Positions 10,507 through 19,327 are shown, numbered from the stretch's first letter. The stretch: DNA of 64,000 bases from Variovorax brevis (GCF_030317105.1 NZ_JASZYG010000001.1:868001-932000); one strand, 5' to 3'. Notes: generated by a model from the sequence alone, not told the origin. Numbers and translations: made by a program.

Positions 10507-11604
10507 TCAGTTGCCAGGCTTGTCAGTCAATAGTTGTTCCGCCTTTGAACCCGGGGCGCGAATTTCCCGTGGACGCGATCGCCAGGCGCGCGCCTTCTCC
10601 AGCACCCACACCGTGGCCCATGCGTAGAGCGCAATGACGACGAAGAGCGCCACGCGGCCAAGGGATGCCGTGAAGACGTCCTTGCCGCTGGCGCTGTCCT
10701 CGATGGCGGGGCCAAGGAGAATGAACATCGTGATCAGCGCATTGACCCAGAACGAAGGCGTCAATGAAGTGCGCCGCACGCGGAACAGCCTGGCGCCGGC
10801 CCACATCGCGGCCGCGACGATCCACAGCATCAGCATCCACAGGTTCGGCCGCAGGGACAGGCCCATCCACACCATCGCCGCCATGGCAGCGCCCATCAGC
10901 GTGGAACCGACCAGCTCCCGCCCGGCCGTTCGCGCGCTGGTGGAGCAGGCCTGCTGGCCCAGCGTGACCGATTTCATGACGGCCGCGAGGTAGAAGGCCG
11001 GGTTGGTCAGCGCCAGCACAAACACGGGCATCACGACCAAGGTGGCCCGCGCAGCCGTCCAGCTCGCCGATGCGCGACTGACCGGCTCGGGCGGCGCCAG
11101 CGCATTGCCCGCGACCGCCGGCGGATCCGGAAAGAGCGCATGCGAAACGCTGCTGACCACCGTGCCTGTGAGCAGGCCCACCGCGAGGGTCACGGCAAGC
11201 ACCGGGGCCAGCGCCTGCTCCACCACGCCGGCCACTGGAACCAGCGTGATGGCGATGACCAGGATCGTCGTCAACGGGCTGGCACTGAGCGCGCCCTTGA
11301 AGAAAACGCCATACAGCAGCACAGCCGTCAGCATGAGGCCGGTGAACGCATAGTTCTCCAGCATCGGCACCATCAGCACACCCGCCACCAACAATGCCGC
11401 GACGATGATGGCCGTGACCACGCCCTTGACGAATGGATCCGGTGGCCCCGGCTTGCACAGCGCCAGCACGGCCATGACGCAGACTGCGAACGGCAGCGGC
11501 AACGCCATGCCGTAGGCGACCAGCACCGCCAGCCCCATGCCGACCGCGAGCCGCAACACGGCCTTGTCGGCGGGGTGCATGGTTCGCCGCGCTTCAGTAG
11601 ACAT
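10507..11604 (-). CDS. DUF2955 / FUSC-like inner-membrane protein
   Basis: A 365-aa membrane protein with two sets of closely spaced hydrophobic helices (about residues 15-160 and 185-345) and a short cytoplasmic C-terminus, the pattern of DUF2955/FUSC-related proteins found beside HlyD-type adaptors and outer-membrane factors. Its ATG lies within the HlyD coding end (11-bp overlap), so the genes are translationally coupled. The operon order outer-membrane factor, adaptor, membrane protein suggests it is the inner-membrane pump component of a tripartite exporter, possibly for aromatic acids as in AaeB-like systems. Substrate unknown. Confidence 0.8.
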   Translation of the reverse strand: MSTEARRTMHPADKAVLRLAVGMGLAVLVAYGMALPLPFAVCVMAVLALCKPGPPDPFVKGVVTAIIVAALLVAGVLMVPMLENYAFTGLMLTAVLLYGVFFKGALSASPLTTILVIAITLVPVAGVVEQALAPVLAVTLAVGLLTGTVVSSVSHALFPDPPAVAGNALAPPEPVSRASASWTAARATLVVMPVFVLALTNPAFYLAAVMKSVTLGQQACSTSARTAGRELVGSTLMGAAMAAMVWMGLSLRPNLWMLMLWIVAAAMWAGARLFRVRRTSLTPSFWVNALITMFILLGPAIEDSASGKDVFTASLGRVALFVVIALYAWATVWVLEKARAWRSRPREIRAPGSKAEQLLTDKPGN

Positions 11605-12811
11605 AGGACAGGTAGCTCATCAGATGCATGTAAGCGGAACCCAGGCCGTTCATCAATCCGTGCTCGCCGGTGTAGATCAGCACCTCTGCCTGCCCGCCCA
11701 GCCGCACGCCGCGCAGCCTTGCGCGCTCTGTTTCGTCGAACTCGACGGCGACCGGAAAGCGTTGCGCCTGGCGCAGCCAGTCACGGTTGTTCTCGATGGG
11801 GGGCAGCGTGCCGGGCTGCGTCTGCTTGCCCGAACCCACCCCGCTGCCCACGCTGCGAACCCGCCCCTTGAAGACTTCGCCGGGCATCGCGTCGAGCGCG
11901 ATCGCCACCCTGTCGCCGGGCTCGACGTTGCCGAGGTTGTTCTCGGTCATCTCGGCATTGATCCAGAGGTCACTCATCGAAATCAAGGTCAGCGCCGGCG
12001 CACCGGCCTGTGCAAACAGCCCGATGTCGGTTCGCAGATCGGTCACGCGGCCACGCGCCGGTGCAAGCACTTGCGTGCGCTTGATGTCGAGCTCGGCTTT
12101 CTCGATGGCCGAGCGCGCGCTCTGCAACTGCGCGTTGTTGTCGCCGCTGTCGCCCGCGGCCTCCTGGGCGCGGCGCAGATCCGCTTCGGCCGCTTTTTCC
12201 TGGCTGCCGGCGCGAATGCGGGCGGCGTGCGTCGTCTCGACGCGGCGCACGGAAATCGCGCCGGGGTCTTCCTTGTAGATCTGCTTCATGCGCAAGTCGT
12301 CCTGCTCGGCGCTGACGCGATTGGCCGCCGCCGCCTGCACCGCCGCCCGGGCGGCTTCGACCGCTGAGGCCGACGCGTTGACCGAACGGCGCACCGATTC
12401 GTAGTCCGAGCGGCTTCGCTGCAAGGCAATCTGGTAAGCGGTCGGATCGATGTCGAACAAAGGCTGGCCGGGCTGCACGTCATCGTTGTTCCTGACGTGC
12501 ACCTTCAGCACCTTGCCCGAGACCTCGGCGGCCACCGGTACCACGAAAGCCTGCACCCGCGCCTGCGAGGTGTAGGGCGTGAGCCGGTCCGAGACGAAAT
12601 ACCAGGCCAGGCTCAGGACGATGAGCAGCGGCACGACGATGGCGCCGATGCGGCTGGCCTTGCCCGCCGGCGCTGGCGCGGGGGCTGGTTCGGGTATTGA
12701 CGTCGTTGCAGGTTCTGGTGTCGCTGGAGTTGACGTCGTCACAGGCATCGTCACAGGCGTTTGCGCCGGCATCGTCGGCTTCGGGTCGGGCATGGCGGGT
12801 TCCTGGCTCAT
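11594..12811 (-). CDS. HlyD/EmrA-type membrane fusion protein
   Basis: A 405-aa periplasmic adaptor. The start MSQEPAMPDPK is chosen because its ATG overlaps the TGA of the upstream outer-membrane gene (ATGA); a longer frame would run back into that gene. Residues 1-50 are a Pro/Thr/Ala-rich cytoplasmic tail, followed by one membrane anchor (about 55-72, AIVVPLLIVLSLAWYFV). The lipoyl half-motif VPVAAEVSGKVLKVHVRNND comes next, then a long coiled-coil hairpin and the second half APARGRVTDLRTDIG, with a beta-barrel region GDRVAIALDAMPGEVF. It bridges the DUF2955 protein and the NodT-like channel. Confidence 0.9.
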   Translation of the reverse strand: MSQEPAMPDPKPTMPAQTPVTMPVTTSTPATPEPATTSIPEPAPAPAPAGKASRIGAIVVPLLIVLSLAWYFVSDRLTPYTSQARVQAFVVPVAAEVSGKVLKVHVRNNDDVQPGQPLFDIDPTAYQIALQRSRSDYESVRRSVNASASAVEAARAAVQAAAANRVSAEQDDLRMKQIYKEDPGAISVRRVETTHAARIRAGSQEKAAEADLRRAQEAAGDSGDNNAQLQSARSAIEKAELDIKRTQVLAPARGRVTDLRTDIGLFAQAGAPALTLISMSDLWINAEMTENNLGNVEPGDRVAIALDAMPGEVFKGRVRSVGSGVGSGKQTQPGTLPPIENNRDWLRQAQRFPVAVEFDETERARLRGVRLGGQAEVLIYTGEHGLMNGLGSAYMHLMSYLSYVY

Positions 12812-14361
12812 GGTCTTGCGCCTCCGGCAGGGGACGTTGGGGCATCGGCGCCGGGTGCCGGCAAGGGGGCGGCCAGCAAGTCTTTCCACTTGCTGCGCTG
12901 GCCCATGGTTTCTCGCGTCGCGTCATCGAGCACGGGTCGACTGCGGCCCTGCTCCCAGCCTCCGCCCATGGCCTTGTAGATGGCAACCAGACTCTGCGTG
13001 AGGTTGCCCCGGCTCGTGACCAGTTGGTCTTGCCCGGCAAAGAATGCGCGCTGCGAGTCGAGCACGCGCTGGAAGTCGACCAGCCCTTCGCGGTACTGGA
13101 GCGTGGCAATGTCGAGGGAGCGTTGCGCCGCCTTCACGGACTGCGTGAGAAGTTCGATCTGCTCGCGCGTCCTCGCAAAGCTGACGGCCGCGTCATCCAC
13201 TTCGCGCGCCGCGCGCAGCACCGCGTCCTGGTACTGCTCGTAGAGTTGCTGGAAGCGCGCATCCTGCAGCAGCACGGTGTTGGTCAGGCGGCCATGATCG
13301 AACACGTTCCAGACCAGGCTGGGGCCGAGTGCCCAGTTCAGCGCCCGCGTCGAGGCCCCCAGCGACGTGGCCGACACGCCGATCGAGCCCAGCAGCGAGA
13401 TCGAGGGATAAAGGTCCGCCTCGCTCACGCCGATCAGCGCGGACTGTGCCGCCAACTGCATCTCCGCGGCCCGGACGTCCGGGCGACGGCGCAACAGATC
13501 GGCCGGCATGTCGACGATGACGTCCAGTTCGGCCTGCGGAATGTCTTCCTTGCCCGTGGCCATTTCGGGCAAGGGTCCGGGTGCCCGGGCCAGCAGCGTG
13601 CTCAATGCGTTCTGCGTCTGGCGCAGTGCGATCTCGAGCTGCGGAATGGTGGCAAGCGTGCCGAGGTACTGCGCCCTCGCCTGCTGCACATCCAGTTCGG
13701 AGTCGTTTCCGCTCTTGAACAGGCGCTCCGTGATCTCCAGGCTGCGCCGTTGCAGCGCGGCGTTTTCCCTGGCGATGCGAAGCCGCACTTCGAACGTGCG
13801 GATCGAACAGTACAGGGCCGCCACCTGCGCCGCCATCAGCACCTGCACATCGTCGTACTGGGCGATGCTGGCGAAGTAGCCGGCATCCGCGGCCTCGATG
13901 CTGCGCTGGAACTTGCCCCAGAAATCGAGTTCCCAGCTGGCACGCAAGCCCGCTGAAAACGCAACCGCCTGGGTGTCGCCGCCGCCGGGCCTTCGCTCGC
14001 CCACGGCCAGCAAATCGCTCGTGGCCTGCTGCACTTGCGGGTAGCGCGTGCTGCCGGCAATGCCGAGCTGGGCCCGCGCTTCCATGATGCGCAGGCCGGC
14101 GGTCCGCACGTTCGGGTTCACGCGTTGCGCCTGCGCAATCAGCTGGTCGAGCACCGGGTCATGAAAGTTGCGCCACCACGCCTGCACCTCTTCACGGCCC
14201 GGCTTGGGTCTGGCAACTATTGCGTCGAGCGAACCGCCTTTCCACCCATCCAGCCAGGGGACACGTGGCCGCTCGAAATCAGGACCGACAGTGGTGCATC
14301 CACCCAACAGCATGACCCCCGCAAGAGCCACGTGTTGAATGGGCCGCCGCGCGGCTTGCAC
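12808..14361 (-). CDS. NodT family outer-membrane efflux lipoprotein (TolC-like)
   Basis: About 517 aa, an outer-membrane channel subunit of a tripartite pump. The start chosen is a GTG six bases after an AGGGGG ribosome site; an in-frame GTG five codons upstream (14376) overlaps the stop of a small ORF and is an alternative. The N-terminus is a lipoprotein signal with lipobox LLGGC, then the NodT-like TTVGPDFERPRVP. Two TolC repeats follow, with the conserved LLRRRPDVRAAEMQLAAQSA and the periplasmic coiled coils. It is first in the efflux operon and overlaps the HlyD gene by 4 bp. Confidence 0.9.
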   Translation of the reverse strand: MQAARRPIQHVALAGVMLLGGCTTVGPDFERPRVPWLDGWKGGSLDAIVARPKPGREEVQAWWRNFHDPVLDQLIAQAQRVNPNVRTAGLRIMEARAQLGIAGSTRYPQVQQATSDLLAVGERRPGGGDTQAVAFSAGLRASWELDFWGKFQRSIEAADAGYFASIAQYDDVQVLMAAQVAALYCSIRTFEVRLRIARENAALQRRSLEITERLFKSGNDSELDVQQARAQYLGTLATIPQLEIALRQTQNALSTLLARAPGPLPEMATGKEDIPQAELDVIVDMPADLLRRRPDVRAAEMQLAAQSALIGVSEADLYPSISLLGSIGVSATSLGASTRALNWALGPSLVWNVFDHGRLTNTVLLQDARFQQLYEQYQDAVLRAAREVDDAAVSFARTREQIELLTQSVKAAQRSLDIATLQYREGLVDFQRVLDSQRAFFAGQDQLVTSRGNLTQSLVAIYKAMGGGWEQGRSRPVLDDATRETMGQRSKWKDLLAAPLPAPGADAPTSPAGGARP

Positions 14362-14372
14362 CACTCGCCCCC

Positions 14373-14498
14373 TCACGGAACGGGCTGCGACTCGCGCACC
14401 GCAGCGTGGGCATCGGGATGGGTGGCCACCCACCACATGAAGATCTGGAAGCCCACGGCGATTTTGAACTCGATGTCTGGCTGGCTCGGCGTGTTCAT
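14373..14498 (-). CDS. Small hypothetical membrane-like protein (41 aa)
   Basis: A 41-residue frame starting MNTPSQPDIEFKIAV with one hydrophobic stretch (about 11-27, including FQIFMWWVA) and a polar tail. Its TGA overlaps an in-frame GTG of the NodT gene (GTGA), an arrangement often seen with translational coupling. The ribosome site is poor. Small hydrophobic proteins precede some aromatic-acid efflux operons (AaeX-like), but this one does not match that family by eye. I do not recognise it; the frame could be chance. Confidence 0.4.
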   Translation of the reverse strand: MNTPSQPDIEFKIAVGFQIFMWWVATHPDAHAAVRESQPVP

Positions 14499-14539
14499 GA
14501 TGGGCTTCGTTCGGTTCCTGCAACCGAAGGCGTGGCGCC

Positions 14540-14995
14540 TCAGCGGCCCAGTTGCTTCAGGCAACCGCCCAGCAGGCGAGCTGCGCTTTCAAGCAGCTGA
14601 AATTCTTCATCCGGCAACGGACAGCCTTGCATGTCGAAGTGGCTCAAGGTTCCCCACAGCATGCCGTTGTCGCCCGTGAGGGGAACGCTGTGGTAAGAGA
14701 TGACGATGCCTTGGTAGGGATGTCCGTCGAGCCTCGGGTCGCTTCGCGAATCCTCGGTGCGAAACGACTGGTCGCGACGCACGTACTGGCAAAAGCTGTG
14801 TTCGAAAGGAACGGCCAGCAGAAAATCGGGATGGACTTCGCCGCGCTTGTCGCTCAGCAGCACATTGCGAAGGAGCCCACCATCAAAGCGGTAGATCGCG
14901 CTGTATCGATGCGGGACGCCCTCGTTCAAGTAATCCAGGGCTGCGCTGGGGCCCCCTCTGGACAGAACCGCGGCAAAAGTTTCTGCGTTGCGCAC
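14540..14995 (-). CDS. GAF domain-like protein
   Basis: About 151 aa. The GTG start is chosen because AGGAGA lies eight bases upstream; the reading frame is open further upstream but lacks such a site. The segment LDYLNEGVPHRYSAIYRFDGG followed by LLAVPFEHSFCQYVRRDQSF and ISYHSVPLTGDNGMLWGTLSHFD has the look of a single GAF sensor domain (family call by eye). No output domain is fused, so it would act as a small ligand sensor or as a partner of another protein. It lies upstream of the efflux operon on the same strand with only a 41-bp gap to the small ORF and might be its first gene. Confidence 0.75.
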   Translation of the reverse strand: MRNAETFAAVLSRGGPSAALDYLNEGVPHRYSAIYRFDGGLLRNVLLSDKRGEVHPDFLLAVPFEHSFCQYVRRDQSFRTEDSRSDPRLDGHPYQGIVISYHSVPLTGDNGMLWGTLSHFDMQGCPLPDEEFQLLESAARLLGGCLKQLGR

Positions 14996-15231
14996 GTGCT
15001 GCTCTCCTGAACTTCGGCCGCGCAAAGTCTTGCGCTCCGACGCATGCTGGAGCAAGCACTGTACCGCGCATTGCGTCTGTCGCGGATGCGTAAAGCGCAG
15101 GGGTGCGAGCTGGGGTAGGCCCCGGTCGCACAGGCGAGACTCCGTCCGGCTGACAGACGGCAACTATTGCCCGTTCGATAGTGCAACTCTGGCAAGCGAT
15201 TTCGCCGCCACGCACCATCAAGGAGCAATCG

Positions 15232-15378
15232 ATGAATACAACGGCCCCGAACAAGCAGCCACCACCCGCAAAGCAGCCGCCCAAAGTTCCGGACGCGGAC
15301 ATGCAGAACGAGGAAACGGACAGCCACGACGACAACGGCGGCGACGAGAGCCAGAAGGACCCCTCTCAATCGGAGTGA
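15232..15378 (+). CDS. Small acidic hydrophilic protein (48 aa), hypothetical
   Basis: A 48-residue frame with a strong ribosome site (AAGGAG eight bases before the ATG). The N-terminal half is rich in Pro, Lys and Gln (NKQPPPAKQPPKVPD), the C-terminal half in Asp, Glu, Asn and Ser (EETDSHDDNGGDESQ), with no hydrophobic core, so it is probably disordered. It is not recognised. It converges on the YjbQ gene and is divergent from the GAF gene. The ribosome site and compositional bias argue for a real gene. Confidence 0.55.
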   Translation: MNTTAPNKQPPPAKQPPKVPDADMQNEETDSHDDNGGDESQKDPSQSE

Positions 15379-15402
15379 TTCCAGCCTTGCAAGCCCGGCG
15401 CC

Positions 15403-15825
15403 TCAGGCCCCCAGCAGATGGAGCGCGAGTTCGCGCCGATGTGGGCGCGTCCGGTGCTCCCAAAGGTAGATGCCTTGCCAGGTGCCGAGCGCCAACCGGC
15501 CATCGGTGAGCGGAATCGACAGTTGCACCGCAGTCAGCGCCGCACGCACATGCGCCGGCATGTCGTCCGGGCCTTCGTCGCGGTGACGGAACAGCGGATC
15601 GCCGTCCGGGACGAGACGCGCAAAAAAACGGTCGAGGTCGCCTCGCACGTCGGGATCCGCGTTCTCCTGAATGAGCAGGCTGGCCGAGGTGTGGCGAACG
15701 AAGACCGTCAGCAGACCCGTTGAAAGACCCGCTTCGGCGACCCAGTCCGCCACGGGTTGGGTGACCTCGATCAGTCCGCGGCCGCGGGTCTCGAAGGTCA
15801 ATGAGGTGCTGAGTTGGCGAATCAT
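15403..15825 (-). CDS. YjbQ family protein (UPF0047, secondary thiamine-phosphate synthase-like)
   Basis: A 140-aa protein of the YjbQ/UPF0047 fold. Diagnostic segments are GLIEVTQPVADWV, GLLTVFVRHTSASLLIQENADPDVRGDL, FRHRDEGPDDMPAHVRAALT and LGTWQGIYLWEHR. The conserved His and Asp residues of the putative active site are all present. E. coli YjbQ has weak thiamine-phosphate synthase activity in suppressor tests, but the true role of the family is unclear. The start MIRQLSTSLTF gives the normal length; a more upstream ATG at 15909 would overlap the divergent XRE gene. Confidence 0.92.
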   Translation of the reverse strand: MIRQLSTSLTFETRGRGLIEVTQPVADWVAEAGLSTGLLTVFVRHTSASLLIQENADPDVRGDLDRFFARLVPDGDPLFRHRDEGPDDMPAHVRAALTAVQLSIPLTDGRLALGTWQGIYLWEHRTRPHRRELALHLLGA

Positions 15826-15902
15826 CAGCGCAATGATGCTCTCGCTGGCGCCGATGGGTTGAAGCCAGGCGCCCTCACCCGCCAGCCCGCCATCGACAAG
15901 CC

Positions 15903-16751
15903 ATGGCACGCGTTGTAGAAACCGCCATGCCGATGTCGCAACAGTTGTCTCACCTCCTGCGAACCGCGCGCGCGGGGCTGGGCATCAGCCAGCTCGAAAT
16001 GTCGCTGCGACTGGGCGTGTCGCAACGCCACGTCAACTTCGTGGAGATGGGCCGCGCACATCCCGGCCGCGCGCTGCTGCTGGCGTGGATGCGCGAGGCC
16101 GGCGCCGAAGAATCGCTGCGCAATGCCGCGCTGCTGCATGCCGGCTACGCGCTCGACGCGCCCGGCATCAACGGTCATTCTTCCGCCACGACGCAAGCGC
16201 TGGCGGCCATGCGCCAGATGCTTCGCGTTCACCATCCGAACGCCGGGCTCATCTTCGACGCGGACTGGATGACACTGGACATCAACCCCGGCGCACGGTG
16301 CCTGTGCGACTTGCTCATGCCCGGCGTGTGGTCGGACCTTGCCGAAAGCCAGCAGTCGCTGGACATGATCGCTGCCCTGGCGCATCCCAACGGATTGCTG
16401 TCGCGGGTGCGCGAGGCGGCGCGGCCGGCGGCCCTTCTGCTCGCGCAGTTGCGCGCGGAGCAATGGGCGCGGCCTTCGCTCAAGGAGCGCGTGGACCGCC
16501 TGGAACACGCGCTGCAATCGCGCTATCGCCTGCCCACGCTGCAACCGGCGTACAGCCCGGGATCGCCCTACCTCGAACTGCACTTCGAGACCGCCCACGG
16601 CACGCTCGGCTTCATGCTGTTGCAGACCGTGTACGGACTGCCGCACGACGTGACCGTCGGCTCGCTGCGCACGGAGCTTTGGCTCCCTGTCGATTCGCGC
16701 ACGGCCGACACGGTGCGCAGCCTCGTGGACGCCCCAACCGGAGGAGATTGA
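15903..16751 (+). CDS. XRE family transcriptional regulator with MmyB-like ligand-binding domain
   Basis: Up to 282 aa. An N-terminal Cro/CI helix-turn-helix (about residues 14-70: LLRTARAGLGISQLEMSLRL, then VSQRHVNFVEMGRAHPGR) precedes a PAS-like MmyB domain (about 90-265, with NAGLIFDADWMTLDINPGA). Members with this layout typically control a neighbouring oxidoreductase gene. Here the next gene on the same strand, 75 bp on, is an NAD(P)-binding NmrA-like protein. No start has a good ribosome site; ATGs at 15927 and 15933 are alternatives. Confidence 0.88.
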   Translation: MARVVETAMPMSQQLSHLLRTARAGLGISQLEMSLRLGVSQRHVNFVEMGRAHPGRALLLAWMREAGAEESLRNAALLHAGYALDAPGINGHSSATTQALAAMRQMLRVHHPNAGLIFDADWMTLDINPGARCLCDLLMPGVWSDLAESQQSLDMIAALAHPNGLLSRVREAARPAALLLAQLRAEQWARPSLKERVDRLEHALQSRYRLPTLQPAYSPGSPYLELHFETAHGTLGFMLLQTVYGLPHDVTVGSLRTELWLPVDSRTADTVRSLVDAPTGGD

Positions 16752-16826
16752 CCCACGAGGTAGTTGAGCGCGACGTCGACCTTCTCCAAAGTGCGAGCAC
16801 CTCCACTCCCGGAAAAGGATCCCTAT

Positions 16827-17720
16827 ATGTCCACCATCGCCGTCATGGGCGCCACCGGCCGCACCGGCGCAACCATTGCTCGCAAGCTGCTCGCGCAAGG
16901 CGTGAGGGTGCGCGCCCTCGCGCGAAGCCGCGATTCGCTGATGGACCTGGAACGCCTCGGCGCCGAAACCCTCGCCGGGCAGGCTTCCGATGCCCGCCAT
17001 CTGACGCGTGCCTTCGAAGGTGCCGACGCCATCTACACGCTGATGCCGCACGACCCCACGGCTGCAGGCTACCTGCAGCACCAGCGCCGGCAAGGCGAAG
17101 CCATGGCGCAGGCCGTGCGCGACAGCGGCGTGCGACGCGTGGTGCACCTGAGCAGCCTGGGTGCCGATCAGGCGACGGGCACGGGGCTCATCGTGAGCCT
17201 GCATGAGCAGGAACTGCGACTCAAGGCCATCGAGGGACTCGACTTGCTGCTGCTGCGGCCCGGCGCATTCTTCGAGACCTACCTGGCAGCGCTGCCGTCC
17301 ATCCGCGCGACCGGTGTGCTGGCGGATGCGCTGGCACCCGACCTGAAGCTGCCCATGCTGGCGACCGCAGACATCGCGGAAGCCGCCGCGCAGGCTCTCA
17401 TCAAGCGCGACTGGCGCGGCACCATCGTTCGCGAACTGCTGGGGCCGCGCGACCTGAGCAGCCGCGAGGTCGCGCACGTGCTCGGCGTGCGCCTTGGCCT
17501 GCCTGACCTGCCCTACGTGCAACTGCCCTGCGACGACATGGCCCACGCTCTTGTCGAGGCCGGCTTCGCGCCGGACTTCGCCGAATTGCTCGTTGCCATG
17601 TCCCGCGGCATGAACGACGGAACCATCCGCTCACTGCAAGGCAGAAGCGCGCAGACCGCCACGCCGACCTCCTTCGAGCGCTACGCCGACGAAATCGCAG
17701 CAGCCTGGGCACGGCTTTGA
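16827..17720 (+). CDS. NmrA-like / SDR-type NAD(P)-binding protein
   Basis: A 297-aa atypical short-chain dehydrogenase. The glycine-rich nucleotide motif VMGATGRTGATIARKLL lies at the N-terminus (start chosen with AAAAGGAT upstream), followed by VRALARSRDSL and VRRVVHLSSLGADQ. The YxxxK catalytic pair of classical SDRs is not obvious (LHEQELRLKAIEG takes its place). This fits the NmrA/azoreductase-like branch, in which the proteins sense NAD(P) state or reduce quinones. The preceding XRE/MmyB regulator is a likely controller. Confidence 0.87.
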   Translation: MSTIAVMGATGRTGATIARKLLAQGVRVRALARSRDSLMDLERLGAETLAGQASDARHLTRAFEGADAIYTLMPHDPTAAGYLQHQRRQGEAMAQAVRDSGVRRVVHLSSLGADQATGTGLIVSLHEQELRLKAIEGLDLLLLRPGAFFETYLAALPSIRATGVLADALAPDLKLPMLATADIAEAAAQALIKRDWRGTIVRELLGPRDLSSREVAHVLGVRLGLPDLPYVQLPCDDMAHALVEAGFAPDFAELLVAMSRGMNDGTIRSLQGRSAQTATPTSFERYADEIAAAWARL

Positions 17721-17829
17721 TGTACGGCACCACGTGCGTCGTTTGACAGTCACACAAGGCGTAACACGAAATCTCCAGGGCTCCGCACCTAACGGCGCCA
17801 ACGCGGCACGGAATATGCGGCGCTGCAGG

Positions 17830-18147
17830 ATGAACTTTGCCAACTTGCCAGAGCGCATGCGCACCGCGCTGGAAGATCTCACCGGCGAGATGGTGTACGC
17901 GCGCAGGAATGCCGACCTTGGACGGCTGGCCCTGCTTTGCTACTGCGAAGTGAAGCACTGGGCACGGCTGGCCGGTGAAGAGCGCCTGGCGCAGTTGTCG
18001 GGCGCCTTGGTTGCGGAGCAACCGGCCAGCGATCGAACGGAGTTTCTCGGACGCGTGGACGCCGTCATTGCCGAACTGGAGGATGTCTGCGAGCGCGCGG
18101 GCATCCATGAGGGTTCGAAGTCGCTGGAAATCGTCAGGGTTCAATAG
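17830..18147 (+). CDS. Hypothetical protein (about 105 aa)
   Basis: A small helical, charged protein starting MNFANLPERMRTALE and continuing DLTGEMVYARRNADLGRLAL, with a mid-region LLCYCEVKHWARLAGEE. No signal peptide or membrane segment is visible. I do not recognise a family. The start is uncertain: ATGs at 17734 and 17815 extend the frame, but the one used has GCAGG just before it. It follows the NmrA-like gene on the same strand after 109 bp; the role is unknown. Confidence 0.6.
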   Translation: MNFANLPERMRTALEDLTGEMVYARRNADLGRLALLCYCEVKHWARLAGEERLAQLSGALVAEQPASDRTEFLGRVDAVIAELEDVCERAGIHEGSKSLEIVRVQ

Positions 18148-18352
18148 GACACGGCTTCAGGACTTCTTTGGCGCCGAGTCGAACTGCTCGGCACTGCAAA
18201 GCACCAAGCCGCAGGCCATCATCACGCACGTCCGCCATTTCTTCCGCGCATCAAGCTGACGCCACGCCTCGGTCTGATCTCCCGGTGGACCACGACTACT
18301 CTACGACGCAGGGGTTCATTGCCTCAAGTTTGAAGCTTGAAAGGATGTTCGT

Positions 18353-19327
18353 ATGAAATCGATTCGAAGCATGGCGGCAGCGGCCCTCACGCCCTTGCTG
18401 CTTCTGGGGGTCACCGCCGCTCCCGGCCTCGCCCATGCCGCGCGCGACATGCCCGCCCTTCACGCCGAACGCTGGGTGAACTCGACACCGCTCACCCCCG
18501 AAGCGCTGCGCGGCAAGGTCGTTCTGGTGGACATCTGGGAGTACACCTGCATCAACTGGATTCGTACCTCGCCCTACGTCAAGGCATGGAACCGTGACTA
18601 CGCCAAATTCGGCCTGGTCGTGATCGGCGTGCATGCACCGGAGTTCGAGTTCGGCAAGCGCGCCGAGAACATCGACCGGGGCATTCGTGACCACCAGCTC
18701 AGCTATCCGATTGCGCTCGACAACGACTTTGCGATCTGGAAAGCCCTCGGCAACGACGCTTGGCCGGCGAAGTACCTCTTCGACGCGCAAGGCAAACTGG
18801 TGCGGAGGTGGGTCGGCGAAGGAAGCTACGACCAGATCGAGTCGGAGATCCGGCGCCTGCTCGTAGCGGCCACGCCCGGCGCCGCGTTGCCTGCGGTCAG
18901 CCGCGAGGCGAGCGCGTTTGCAAGAACCGGCGAACCCTCCTACCGCGGGATCACGCCCGAGACCTACGTCGGTACCGGGCGACGTGAGCGAGGCGCGTTC
19001 ACCCTGGAGGGCAATTGGCTCAGTCAACGCCAATTCATCGAACTCCAGTCGGGCACCGGCAAGATCGTTCTTCCTTTCACCGCCAGCGAAGTGAATCTTG
19101 TTGTCCAGCCGGGGCCCTCGGGTGCATCGGCGATGACGGTGCTGCTCGACGGGCAGCCGATCGGCGACGCGCGCGGCGCCGATGTGGGCCCCGACAGCGT
19201 GGCGCGCTTCGATCGCTCAGGAATGATTCGGCTGGTCGCCGGCGCGTCGAAGAAAAAGGAACACGTCCTGACGCTGATCGCCAACGATCCAGGCGTGCAG
19301 GCGTACTCCTTCACCTTCGGGCCATGA
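18353..19327 (+). CDS. Secreted thioredoxin-like protein with C-terminal DipZ-type domain
   Basis: A 324-aa exported redoxin. A Sec signal peptide (residues 1-29, ending LAHAA) is followed by a TlpA/DipZ-like thioredoxin domain (about 35-170) containing VVLVDIWEYTCINWIRTSPY, then VVIGVHAPEFEFGKRAENID. A C-terminal beta-rich domain (about 200-324) is of the type fused to DipZ/CcdA-like proteins. The active-site CxxC is altered: Cys66 is present but the second cysteine is Trp69. A dithiol exchange is therefore unlikely; a peroxiredoxin-like or monothiol role is possible. AAGGA precedes the ATG. No partner gene is evident. Confidence 0.88.
   Translation: MKSIRSMAAAALTPLLLLGVTAAPGLAHAARDMPALHAERWVNSTPLTPEALRGKVVLVDIWEYTCINWIRTSPYVKAWNRDYAKFGLVVIGVHAPEFEFGKRAENIDRGIRDHQLSYPIALDNDFAIWKALGNDAWPAKYLFDAQGKLVRRWVGEGSYDQIESEIRRLLVAATPGAALPAVSREASAFARTGEPSYRGITPETYVGTGRRERGAFTLEGNWLSQRQFIELQSGTGKIVLPFTASEVNLVVQPGPSGASAMTVLLDGQPIGDARGADVGPDSVARFDRSGMIRLVAGASKKKEHVLTLIANDPGVQAYSFTFGP

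Noticed and set aside
14540..15163. Longer 207-codon version of the GAF protein
   Set aside because: The extra N-terminal part is Arg/Cys-rich and lacks a ribosome site; the GTG at 14995 has AGGAGA at good spacing.
18148..18352. Possible small gene or RNA in the 205-bp gap before the thioredoxin-like gene
   Set aside because: Short frames exist but none has a ribosome site or recognisable product; no stable hairpin with a T-run is visible.
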